NCBI GenBank assembly: GCA_003116875.1
Contig: BCKT01000016.1
Location: forward strand, 322,051 to 386,050
Direction: 5' to 3'
DNA length: 64,000 bases
DNA from: Takashimella koratensis
Taxonomy: Eukaryota > Basidiomycota > Tremellomycetes > Trichosporonales > Tetragoniomycetaceae
Part shown: positions 23,882 through 34,065 of the stretch, piece after piece
How positions within the stretch are numbered: position 1 is the first letter of the stretch
Layout of the letters: each line of letters opens with the position of its first letter
Translations under genes and position numbers: made by a program
Notes under the pieces: model-generated
Database searches by the model: none
Told to the model about the DNA's origin: nothing
What the model saw: the letters and a program-made list of their open reading frames with translations, nothing else

Positions 23882-25037
23882 CTAAGCAAAGTCCTCGGCT
23901 TTGCCAGACTGTAATGTGTCAGTATATCATCGTCCCAGATCGCAGGGATACTCACGATGAGAAGACCAACTGGGACAATGTCAGCATGGTTCAAAGTCAC
24001 TGTGATTCAAGACTCACCGATCAGACCGAAGAGACCAAGGACGGAGCCGAAGATCTACAACACATCAGCTACTTTCTCCTCTCCACCATATACCCACCTC
24101 AACAATGAGGATCTTGACGAAGAGCTGGGGATCGGCAGCGTCCGAGATCGCCGCTGTCGAACCAGTCACACCGACCGAGATACCGCAAAGCAAGTTGCAA
24201 AGGCCAACAGCGAGACCACCCCAGAAGAGCGCAAAGCCAGTGTAAAAGTTGTTCGCAGAGTACATGTCGGCGACATCGCCTGTGATCCGTGAGGAGAAGA
24301 CGATGGCCATGATGACGCCTAAGAAAGGGTTAGTGTATGGGTGCATGGGGGAAGGGAGGGGGACGTACCGTAGATGGCGACGACTTCACAGAAGATGATA
24401 CTGCGGAAGTCAGTAAGAGCTGGATGTGAATGGGAATACGCACGAGATGAGGTTCTTGGTCCTGATACGTGGGGCGCGGACACCACCGCCGAGAATACTC
24501 GACCCCGTGATAAAGATGCCCCTGGGAGAGTTAGTCCAAGTCTTCCACAGATCCAAGTAAGCAGAACAAGAATCACAGCTCTCGGCGTCGTCGTTGGTAC
24601 CAGGCACCCATCGACGACCGGAACGTCCACCGATTGAAGAAGAGAAGATGCTTGACCCGACTGGGGTCCATACTCACCATCCTGCGCCGGCGACACTGAG
24701 ACCGATACACAGTCCGATTCCGATCATGGCCCACGCGAACGGGCTAGTCTCAGCGAGGAACCCGCCGACGTTGAATTTCTCCCCTTGCCCTGTGGTATGG
24801 AGTAACATTACACCACGCGATAAGTGAAGGTAGATACGTTAGCTAGAGTCAAGATGATATAAGACTAGAGGAGAGGTTGGAGGTATTGCGCGATGGAACG
24901 TGACAGCGATGGGATGGACGGAAGGGGGGGAAATAGACGGAAACAAGGAGCGCGGACGTACCTGTAAAGAGAAGGTAGAGGCCGACGACGGTAGCGATGG
25001 AGGAGCCTGTTGCGATCGAGGGGACGAGGAGGCCCAT
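23882..25037 (-). CDS. VMA16: V-ATPase Vo subunit c'' (Vma16 proteolipid)
   Basis: Membrane rotor subunit of the vacuolar proton ATPase. The spliced product of about 198 aa starts [19 protein letters not shown]. It then shows [76 protein letters not shown] and [19 protein letters not shown]. The buried Glu in FCEVVAIYG corresponds to the proton-carrying residue of c'' proteins, and a second Glu lies in LIVEIFG, as in yeast and human. Members usually have five membrane segments; at least four strongly hydrophobic ones are clear here. There are seven or more exons, including a 14-nt exon at 23956-23969. The final residues SGKAEDFA precede the stop at 23882. The start at 25037 agrees with family N-termini; the open frame further upstream is CT-rich leader. 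Confidence 0.94.
23956..23969 (-). other. VMA16: 14-nt internal exon of VMA16
   Basis: Bounded on the minus strand by a CAG acceptor (23970-23972) and a GTGAGT donor (23950-23955). It completes a Val codon and adds GLLI, restoring the family's last membrane segment FGLIVGLLI. Confidence 0.8.
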
Positions 25038-25508
25038 GGTGGTGGTAGTGGGTGGTGGGTGGTGGAGAGGGTGGTGAAGGAGGAAGCAAGAGGGAGGATG
25101 AAGAGGTCAACGAGCAACCAGACGGCAGTGACGGGGAACCGAGCTTGCATTGTCTATTCGCAGTCCCCATTTTAATCCCTCACCCAAAGCGACCACTGTA
25201 CGCTTGCCCCCACGCGTGCAGAGTTACTACACGTCGTCCCTTCTGATCCCGTCATGTGGCATGCTCCCCTGCTGGTATCATTCACCCCCCTCTCACCCTC
25301 CCACCCATCTCACAACCCACCTCCAACACCCACCCCTCACCCCTCACTCTCACCCTCGCACCCCATCCAGCACGCATACCATCGCCCCATCGCCTACGCA
25401 TCCACTTCCTCCTGGACCACAGCTACTCACTCCCGCTCGCCGTGTCGAGGTTGACTCGAAATCGGCGTACAAATCCAACCTTGAATCAACAACCTACGCT
25501 CAACCTAG
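25038..25508. promoter_or_regulatory. Divergent promoter region between VMA16 and the Yrb2-type gene
   Basis: A 471-bp gap between outward-facing starts. Both flanks are pyrimidine-rich in the sense direction of the adjacent gene. No TATA box is evident. Confidence 0.45.
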
Positions 25509-27941
25509 ATGGCCCCGTCAACTTCCAGTTCGGCCAAAGGTGCGCCCCTTGGTCTGATCCACACCGCTCCCCTCTCCTCTCCATTGCCCTGTATCTCTTT
25601 GTGCTGCTCTTCATAAGTGTCGTGGCCGTTTTCGCGCCCAAAGTCAGGATACGACCCGGTCATCACAATCCCTTTTTGCTCCCAGCTGACCCAGTCACAG
25701 GACCAGATCCAACGTCGCTCAAACGAGCGCGTGAAGGTTCACTCGTGAGTTGATCTACCCCTTTCCCTCACCTATCACTCAAATCTTCCCACTCTCGAGC
25801 AAAGCAGGCAACTCTGTCCCCTCTCCACTCGTTGTACTCCTTGCCAAGTCTGGATAATCCTGGACCAAACCTTGGCATTCTCCCTTATCTCACCTCCCAT
25901 CACTCCCTCCTACCTCCACCCCATCCCCATCCATCAACACCTACTCACACCTCACAGGAGCCCAGCCTCGCCGAACCTGTGACCGCCCCGCTCGTCGCGA
26001 AGAAAAACCGCGTCGAGGGCGACGACGACGCCGACCTCGCCGCTTCCCGTGCGAGCTTTGACGCCGATGCCGAAGCCGATGATGCCGAAATCACCGACGC
26101 GTCTGCCCAGCCTGTGGCCGCTGAGGGCCGGACGGTCGGTGAGGTTCGGCGCAAGGTGGAGAAGATGACGTGGAAGGAGGGTCAGCCGCTCGAGTCTGTC
26201 GGCGAAGAGTCCGCCGAGACTGCGCCTGCCGCAGGCGCGGCAGGCTCAGCACCGGTGGCGTCGACTGAAGACGTAGAGGTCGACGTGGATGTGAACGCCG
26301 CCGCAGAGGCGGATGTCGGGAACGATTGGGAAAAGATTGACAAGGCCGAAGCAGCCGAGTCTCCAGAGGTGCCCAAGCGCAAAGCCCTGGACCGAGCGGA
26401 CAGCAGTGTCCTTGCTGAAGCGGACAGCAAGCGCCGCAAGTCAACCGAAGTGAGCTTGTCTTCAAAGACAAACGCGTCTGGGTTTGTGATTAGTTCCCTT
26501 GCTGACGATCGCCTCCACATCGGACCCAGCCTGAGAACCAAGAGCCCGTCACGAAATCATCAACTGAGACTGAAGCTCCTGCACCTGTCTCCGACGCCTC
26601 TGCCGCACCACCACAGCCCCCAGCCCCAGCCCCTGCCGTCGCCCCACCCAAGAAACAAGCCACCTTCGGCGCCTTCTCATCTGCTTCTTCCCCGTTCGCC
26701 CGCGCAACGCCCACCACTTCCGACCCGCTCGCCGCGGCCTCGGCCCCATCAACCAGCATCTTCGGCTCCGTCTCCGCCTCTGCGGGGAGCAGCAGCAGTC
26801 CGAGCATCTTCGGCAGCGGATCAAGCACAACCGCCACAGGAGCAGGTGCAGGAGCAGGTTCGTCAGGGTTTGGAAGCTATTCATCGGCGTTTAGTCAGTT
26901 TGCAAAGAAACCTGCAGCGGTACCGAGTTCGACGACGCCGAGTAGCTTTGGGGACATCTTGAAGGACAAGGGAGAGGATACCGCGGAGGATAAGAAGGTC
27001 CAGATGGATTTACAGGATGGTGAGTAGCGGAGCGGATCAACGGGGGGGGGGGGGGGGGGATGAAGGATGTCCCCCACATCACGGCGTGTCCTTGGGTTAG
27101 ACACTAGGAGTCGGTCCCTTATGACCAAGTATGCTGAGCTGATTCAACCTCTTACCCTCATTAGTGCCGACCGGGGAAGAAGACGAGGAGACGCTGCACC
27201 AGACACGCGCCAAGTTGTTCGTCATGCAAGAGGACGGAGGGTGGAAAGAGCGCGGCGTGGGTTTACTTAAACTCAATGTCCGATTGTCTGACAATCGCGG
27301 GGCAAGGCTGGGTAAGTGTTTTCAACACTTCTCACTGCTGGTGCTCGAGGGGTTATACATCTAGAGCTTGAGGCGTATCCCTTTACACCATCCCTCTCCT
27401 CTAGCCTAATGAACCCAATCCGAGTGAGTTTAAGATCGATGCTAACCCTCACAGTGATGCGCGCCGACGGCGTGTTCAAGGTCATACTCAATTCTTCGCT
27501 GTACGCAGGTATGACCTGCCTCGAGGACGGCAAGCATGTCCGTACGACTGTGTTTGAAGGGAAAGATCGACGTCTGGTTACTTTCCGCGTAAGTCTGCGT
27601 CTCGACCAAAGCTATCCCTATCATAGTATCTAGCCTAAAGCTGATTTTTCCTCTCCTGCGACTTGCAGACCGGGAACGCGAAGGCGGCGGCAGATCTATG
27701 CGCGATCATCCACGAACACGTACCGCTTGAATCGAGGGGATCGACAGAGCCTGAATCGGTCGTCCCCCGAACAGCAGGGACGTCTGATCCCTCAGCACTG
27801 AGGCAGTCGACTAGTGCAGAGGATGACGAGGACGATGTGGATGGGGAAGCGGGTGAGGGGGGGGAAGCAGAGGAAGAGGAGGAGGAAGAGGCAGGGGAGG
27901 AGGAGGCAGCCGACGCTGGGGACGATGAAGACGACGTCTAA
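25509..27941 (+). CDS. YRB2: Yrb2/RanBP3-type Ran-binding nuclear transport factor
   Basis: Likely nuclear export cofactor binding Ran-GTP. Starts MAPSTSSSAKGPDPTSLKRA. The N-terminus has basic clusters (LKRAR, KKNR, DSKRRK), the conserved VRRKVEKMTWKEG motif and a long acidic/Ala stretch. The centre is an FG-containing part (FGAF, IFGS, GFGSY, SFGDI) with Ser/Ala-rich spacers. The RanBP1 domain follows: ARLFV-like AKLFVMQEDGGWKERGVG, LLKLNVRLSDNRGARLVMR, VFKVILNSSLYAGM and the C-terminal helix region. It ends with a long Asp/Glu tail. Eight or so exons; the small 5' exon covers only the first 10 codons. Nup2 is the main alternative, but the length (about 550 aa) and the RRKVEKM motif favour Yrb2/RanBP3. 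The intron near 27020-27170 contains an 18-base G run. Confidence 0.85.
27042..27059 (+). repeat. G18 homopolymer in an intron
   Basis: Eighteen consecutive G, read directly, within the intron that follows LQD of the Yrb2-type gene. Its exact length in the genome is uncertain because such runs are prone to sequencing and replication slippage. Confidence 0.85.
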
Positions 27942-29068
27942 GAGCACTTGTCATCACGTGCGGATCACACCTAGACACAAGGGTAGGGTAGGTTGTGATG
28001 AGATGATGTTAGAATGAGGACACAAGGTGGTAGTGGTGTATGAGGATGTAGAGTCACGAAGCGATCGATTGGACAAGTCATTTCGGTGACTGGCAGTGAG
28101 CAGTGAGGGAGTAAGGAGTAGCACAATCGGCGTGTCTATGTTGATCAGAAGATGTAATTCACCCACCACCCTTACCACTACCATCTAGCAGAACGTCAGC
28201 CCTTGAGAACTCGGCATCTGTCGGCTATAGTCAGTAGTGCAAGTTGGCTCTTTCAATATCCGTCTTCGTGCTTAGCCTGTTGCATGTATAAGGATTCGCC
28301 GTTCACGCGTGCTGTACATGGTTTCATCCTGGTCGGGGTTGATAGAAGGGAGGGGAGTCATGTGCAAGGGGGAGAGGGTGATATACAGTATTGTGCACAA
28401 AGTAACTGAAAGTATCTAGTCACGTCCAGTCGCTCGTTTGTCGTTTGCCGTTTGTCATTTATCGTTTGCGGTCCATTGTCAACTTTAGTCAATCGTATTC
28501 TCTCAGCGTAATCTCGTAGTTCGTCAACTAAATCGCTTATCGCTTCTCATCTTGAATCGAACCAACTTCGTTCTTCCCCGGTCTTGACTAACGTCGCTTC
28601 CCTCGTCCCTCATTCCCTCTCTTCGTAGCTCCTCCATCCTTATCTCGGTCCCCACCGGGGGTCCCATCTCGTCACTACGTCGGTCGGTGTTCAGGTCGTT
28701 CTCGGAGGCGGACCGGGGGACATGTACACGCTCTTCGGTCTGCCGATACTGCTACGTGTCAGACAGAGAACAGGTTGTACGGGGCTGGGATGGACAATGG
28801 AGAAGTAGTTGGTGCCAACGTTAAGAAGCCGATGCCAGAAGAATGGGGAGGGGAGCGAGGGTTGAGGAATGGGGGGGCCGAAAGTGTGGGAACAGAAGAC
28901 GACGAAAGAAATAGCTGAGTGTGATATGCGAGAAATAGAGCGCGAGGGATCAGAAGAGAGACAGGATAAAGAGGGGGAGGGGAGCAGGTGCAGAAGCAAA
29001 ACATTGAAAGATACCGAGTTTCTCCGAAGAACTGATAATAGAGGAAAGAAGAAAATCAAATTGCTCGC
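27942..29068. other. 3' flank of the Yrb2-type gene; no gene supported
   Basis: Contains the Yrb2-type 3' UTR. From about 28560 the plus strand is CT-rich, and the minus strand then gives Arg/Glu-rich open frames. One such stretch (28540-28770, minus) begins after a good-looking acceptor (ctgacacgtag) but has no supported upstream exon or start, so no gene is called. Confidence 0.4.
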
Positions 29069-29329
29069 TCACAGCTCTTCAGCGCGATGCTGGGGGTTCA
29101 AATCTGTTTTATTCCAAGTCCTTGAGATAGGTCGGCGGTCGGTGATACTCTGCACCAGACGATGGAGAGGCGATGTCGGTGTCGGCGCTGTAACCGGTGT
29201 CGGGGTTGGGGATGATGCTTCCCCGGGAGCCGAGGGGGCGGAGGGGGCGGAGGGGGGAGGGGTGGCTAAGGCGCCAGAGGGTGGGGGAGCGGCAGTAGGA
29301 GTAGGCGGGAGGGAAGTCTCGGTGGTCAT
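29069..29329 (-). CDS. Small Pro/Ala-rich ORF, possibly frame-disrupted
   Basis: An 86-aa ORF from a well-placed ATG at 29329 (cacaATGACC), after a CT-rich leader. The product is MTTETSLPPTPTAAPPP and onward, Pro/Ala/Ser/Thr-rich, and not recognised. In the second half, another minus-strand frame (ending at 29109) has clearly more C-ending, protein-like codons and would encode SIIPNPDTGYSADTDIAS and end RPPTYLKDLE. Moving between the two frames needs a one-base loss in the C-rich middle, and no GT for an intron is present between them. This is either a small gene with a frameshift or assembly error, or chance coding in CT-rich DNA. It is divergent from the aldo-keto reductase. Confidence 0.3.
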   Translation of the reverse strand: MTTETSLPPTPTAAPPPSGALATPPPSAPSAPSAPGEASSPTPTPVTAPTPTSPLHRLVQSITDRRPISRTWNKTDLNPQHRAEEL

Positions 29330-30544
29330 TGTGCAAGGATCAAGAGAATCAGACGGGCAATGAGAAGGACATTGAAGAGATGAAGAGATGAAGAGATGAA
29401 GGAAACGATAGGAAGAGGAAAGAGGAAAGAGGAAAAGGGGCATTGTTGTTTGTCGTCATCATTCAAAGGAACCTTGAGTGGGCGACGACGGTACGTTACG
29501 CGCGGGTTGAAAGAACAATCCACACAGCAGCCAACTCATCAATCCACATCACCGCCACACTCGAGTCTGTGCGTGAATGGAGCCACCATACCTTACTCAT
29601 TATCTGCTCCAGAACCCAGATCTACTTCATAGTTCCCGTCTCACAGCGGAACGAGGGAATGCAGTGAGCGAAGATCAACTTTTGGTCGGATTGGGGGGAC
29701 GTATTGATATCCTCAATGACGAACGAGCTTGTGGCTGGTCGTTCTTCGTGATCGTCTGTGCGTCGGCTGTGTGGTCAGATCCTCAGAAGCACCAAGACGC
29801 CACCCACCGATGCAATATCTCGTCAGTATCTCGATTCGGCCTATGTCGACATCTTATGCACCTCGTCTTAGTTCCCTGGCCAAAGGGAGGACGGCACTGT
29901 ACATAGTCGCTCAGCAATTTGAGTTGTTCTTACTCGTCCCCTCACCCGGGGTCGGGTACTACTCGTAAGTTGTACAGTAACCTCGTTGTCAACTCTGATC
30001 CTCGCACGCTCATCTCGCAAGTCTGATCCCCTTCTCACCCATGTCTTCTTCCTCTACCTCAATCTATCAGTACAGATCCCCTTAGCCCTGATCGAAACCC
30101 AACATCACTATCCGACTCGTTGTAACCACACCCTACCTGAAGCCGTCGGATACCACACAACTCGCCTAATTACAGCTCTCACTCCGTTTTCAGTACAGCG
30201 GTGCCCTAACCTCTCCTGATCCTCGGCGCCCGTCGGCCCCCGGTTCATCAAGCGGGTTTTTCGGAACCCCCTCACCCCATCCCCACCCTCTACGACCGTG
30301 AAATCCGGACTTGAGTCTGTGTTTGAGATGCATAGTCGGCTATGACAAGTAGGTACATACCACAGATACTCATCTTCGACCACAACTCTTTACGCCCCAG
30401 TGGCCGTCGGTCAGTAGCTCGTTGTCCTCGGGGTGCACGGGTCGGCCGAGGTAGCATTACCTCTGTAGAGTGCTATATAAAATTGATCACCCGGTGAGGA
30501 CCACCCCTAAACTCAGACCAATTCTCATTTCCAGCTTCTCCACA
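29330..30544. promoter_or_regulatory. Upstream region of the aldo-keto reductase and the small minus-strand ORF
   Basis: About 1.2 kb. The only clear signal is the TATA box close to the reductase start. No gene is supported. Confidence 0.4.
30474..30482 (+). promoter_or_regulatory. TATA box of the aldo-keto reductase
   Basis: TATATAAAA at 71 bp before the ATG at 30545, followed by a short leader. The spacing suits a TATA-driven, inducible promoter. Confidence 0.6.
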
Positions 30545-31803
30545 ATGACAGCCCTAGGCCTCACGCGACATCGCCAACTCGCTCCCCTTGCCTCCGTCCG
30601 CGTCTCCCCTCTGTGCCTGGGTACAATGACTTTTGGTCACGCGCATGCTTCACGATTAGGCAAGTGCGAAAAATCCGAGGCGGTCAAGATCCTTGATACG
30701 TTCTATGACGCCGGTGGTAACTTAATCGATACTGCCAATGGGTGAGTGAGTCGCGTCCTGTGGCGCGTGGCAATGTACACCCTTTCTGTGCTTGGAGTTT
30801 TGAGTCAAATGGTACTCACCACTCGTAGAGAACGGTATCAGCTAACATGCCTAGGTACCACGACGGCGAATCGGAAGAGTGGATAGGCGAATGGATGACC
30901 TCTCGCTCTAATCGTGATGAAATCTTTCTCGCTACCAAATACACCAACCGTTACAAATCTCCTTCTGAATTCGGACCTGGTCATACTTCGAACCACTTTG
31001 GGAATGGCCTCAAATCCATGCGTTTATCAATTGACGCTTCCCTCCGTCGCCTACAGACAACCTACGTCGACCTGCTCTACCTTCACCTGTGGGACTGGAC
31101 GGCTTCGATTCCCGAGGTCATGTACGGACTCAACGATCTGATCACTTCAGGGAAAGTGATGTACCTCGGTATCTCGGATAGCCCGGCATGGGTCGTCGCC
31201 AAAGCCAACCAGTACGCGAGGGATCACGGACTTCGCCCGTTCGCGGTATACCAAGGGATGTGGAACGTGGGTATGAGGGATTTTGAGCGCGAGATCATAC
31301 CTATGGTGATCAGTGAGGGGATGGCGCTGTGCCCTTACGGAACCCTCGGCCAAGGTCGATTCCAGACCCGGGAGCGGTACATCGAGATGGCCTCAGACGG
31401 GTTCAACCACGAAGGACGTCGAGGCATGAGCAACGAACACGACAAGCGTATTGCCGGTACTCTACAGGATATCGCAGAGGCCAGGGGAGGCACAGATGAG
31501 ATGCTAAATATCGCACTCGCATACGTTCGACACAAGTCGCCCTACGTCTTCCCAATCGTTGGAGGGAGGAAAGTCGAGCATCTCGTCGCAGGCCTTCAAG
31601 CGCTCAACGTCAAGTTGACCCACCAAGAGATTGACAAGATCGAGTCGGCGTATCAGTTCGAGCATGGCTTCCCGACAAACTTTCTCAACGCGGCGCTGTT
31701 TGTCCCAGGTGCACCCGATATCATGGTCACCAGTCCGCAGGATGTCAAGATCATTCCCCATGCCGATATCGACTGGGTTTTGCCTACCTCCCCCGTCGTG
31801 TAG
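30545..31803 (+). CDS. Aldo-keto reductase, aryl-alcohol dehydrogenase/AKR9-like
   Basis: Probable cytosolic NADPH-dependent carbonyl reductase of 381 aa, two exons (30545-30741 and 30855-31803). The catalytic tetrad is complete: Asp62 (NLIDTAN), Tyr67 (GYHDGESE), Lys94 (FLATKY) and His143 (LLYLHLWD). Further family features are the LCLGTMTFG start strand, LGISDSPAWVV, YQGMWNVGMRDFE and the cofactor end region FPIVGGRKVEHL. AKR9-type fungal proteins (aryl-alcohol dehydrogenases, norsolorinic acid reductase-like) share the WNVGMRDFERE and GRKVEHL patterns. The actual substrate is not evident, and no biosynthetic cluster is adjacent. A TATA box suggests regulated expression. Confidence 0.93.
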
Positions 31804-33656
31804 ATGAGACAGGTATTCGTAGAAAAGAAATGAATGCATTGGGTACTGGGGAGGAAGCCAGAGCACCGTGAGCGACTCTATATCAAACGGCAACAAACAT
31901 GAACACTGTTCATATCGTATCACCGTTTGATAAAGCGTTGCCTAACCGGCCCGCTCTCGTCTCACTTCCAACCACCCCTTCCCCACTCGACTCCCCGGCG
32001 CACACCTAGGTCCCATCCAGAGAACCAGCTCCACACGTTCGACATGACCACCAATTTGTTTCCAAACGGCAACAGTCTTCTCGCGCTTCGTCACTGCCAA
32101 TCCGAACCAGAACCAGACGACACAGAAGGAAGAGGGGATGAGAAAGAAAGCAGAAGGAAGAGGAGACAAGAGTGATGGGAGACTCGGAATCACGGAAACA
32201 TACGCGTCAACACACCAACGTTCCTCGAAGAGGCCGGGAGGCTGTTGTGAGGTATAGGAGAGGGTGATATGTTGAGTAAGGGAGCGAGGGGGGGATGAGT
32301 GAGAGGAACGAGTGAGAGAAAAGAATCAACAATGATAGACCAAAACACATGTCAACGCCATGATTTCAACTCAACAGACAGGAAGGACAAAAAAACGAGA
32401 AGCGGTGAGTTTCCTCTCCCGCTCTCTTGAAGTTCAAGATGCGCACCCTTGTGGTTATTAATCCTCGCTTGTGTTCAGTCAAAACGTCTTCTCTAAGCCC
32501 GGAGGGCCCTGATAGTCCGCGTCAAAAGACAACCGCCACGAAGGGCGACGTGAATAAACCTGGGGTGTGTCCGTGTTTTGCCCTTGCCTGTACGCTGTGT
32601 GAGAGGTGGTGAATAGAGAGGTCAAGAGCCAATGAGGGGGGAAGAGAGACGTCGCGAACGGTTCCGATGGTCCCGACGCGCGAAAAACTTGTCACCTGCC
32701 TGCCTGCCTTACGCTCAATCGAGGGCCTCGTGCCGCTCGTCTCGGGGATCCAACCTGCTTGCCCTCGCGTTCTCCTTTCGACGTTCCTATCGTGAAGTTA
32801 TATTCTCAGATGAGGAAAGGGAAAAGTGGAAGACGAAGGGGAAGTGTAAAAACCTGGGGTCTGTGATTTTGCAATGAGGTAAATTCCGCTGGGTGAATAC
32901 TTTCGGTCGCAAATCTGCTCTTCTCACTCGATGAGAAAAAGTGGATGGGGACTGAGAGGGCTCGGTTGTGGTGCGGAATGAGAGAAACGAGAGGTCCAAA
33001 GGTTTCCAACGCCACAACCCGGCTCGCAGGGACTCGCTCACGCACGGTAATCCAGTCTAGAAACACGCTCACCCTGACATCGACGACGCCTCGGAGGCCG
33101 CCTGTCGAGCAGAGATGAACGTGCTCCTCCCTCCCCACTTCCCCCTTACCATTCATAGCGCGGGGTAGGAGAAGCAGGGATAACGGGTACCGTCTTCGGA
33201 AGACGGGGACTGGTCCGCTGTGCTCGCGATGCAGCCAGGCGGGGGAAGGCAAACCTATAGTATGGACATCGTCTCCTCGCCAAAAATGATGTGCTCGTGT
33301 GCAAAATGGAACCAACGGTTGTGCTGCTGCTGCTCGCTGTAACGTCATGAAGGTCGGGGTGCTGTGCCTCGCGAACAGTTCTCACAAGAAATGAAACGGG
33401 TCGTTTCGTGACTCGGTTGACGAATTGACGCAGACGGAAAAACGATCCAGCGCATGGAACGAAACGTCAAGCGCAGTGAAAAAAGACGGAAGAAATAAAA
33501 ATCGAAGGAGACTTCCAATCGCCTGGGTGAGTCATCCTCAGTCGAATCAAGGTGAGTGGCGACAAGTAACCAAACCCGGGGACAGGTAAGTGCGAGCCCT
33601 GATGGCCTCTTGAGTGGTATCGTACAGTGTCGTGACCGCGAGGCGGCTGGAACCGA
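31804..33656. other. About 1.85 kb without a supported gene
   Basis: Includes the reductase 3' UTR. Open frames exist (for example 180 aa on the minus strand at 32806-33348) but lack family features and have poor codon bias. Part of that frame contains GCA repeats. Nothing is called. Confidence 0.4.
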
Positions 33657-34065
33657 TTAGAACCTGGATGGCGAGTGTCTTGTGCCGTAGTCATCGCTCG
33701 GAGGCGTGGTCAAGGGGCTCAACGAAACCGGTGAACTGACTCGACGAGTCGTGTTCAGGAGCGGAGATGTCGCTGACTTGCTCAAGCTGTCGAGATGAGA
33801 AGGGGAGCCCATGGTGTCAATGGGAAAGGGAGAGGGGGGGAGACCATGAGGTTTGAACGCCTCAGACTGGTGGCAAAAGAAGACAAGAGAATAAGCAAAG
33901 ATGACAGACAAGCCAGCAAAGACCGAGGGTCATGATGGGGATGCTCACGATGACGGATTCTCTTGAAGGGCGAAGAGAGGAGTGGTCGAGGTCGAGCCAA
34001 GCCAACGGGTGGCAAGGAGATGCTCCTCACGCCTCGAAAGGGGTGAGTTGGCTCGCTGAGACCAT
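33657..34065 (-). CDS. Small spliced gene, unknown 85-aa Ser/Pro-rich protein
   Basis: Three exons on the minus strand: 34031-34065, a 13-nt exon 33949-33961, and 33657-33866. Donors are GTGAGG and GTGAGC, acceptors are TTCAAG and CACCAG, and introns are 69 and 82 nt. The parts join in frame to 86 codons including the stop. The start reads MVSASQLTPFEAESVI; the middle is SEAFKPHGLPPSPFPIDTMG and the end DDYGTRHSPSRF. It is rich in Ser, Pro and Thr, has no membrane segment or signal peptide, and is likely disordered, with several SP/TP sites that proline-directed kinases could use (inference). I do not recognise the family. A TATATATC element lies about 160 bp upstream, after which the strand is CT-rich as in other leaders here. 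No transcript proof is available, and the micro-exon is the weakest point. Confidence 0.45.

Noticed and set aside
28540..28770. Arg/Glu-rich minus-strand frame after a good acceptor
   Set aside because: The plus strand is CT-rich here, which by itself yields Arg/Glu-rich antisense frames. No start or upstream exon in phase was found.
29080..29105. ggttcaaatc word resembling a tRNA T-loop
   Set aside because: No complementary arms around it; it lies within the small minus-strand ORF region.
32806..33348. 180-aa minus-strand ORF
   Set aside because: Starts with ATG but has poor codon bias, a GCA repeat at its start and no recognised features. A donor-like GTGAGC inside could mean a spliced gene, but I could not find a consistent continuation.
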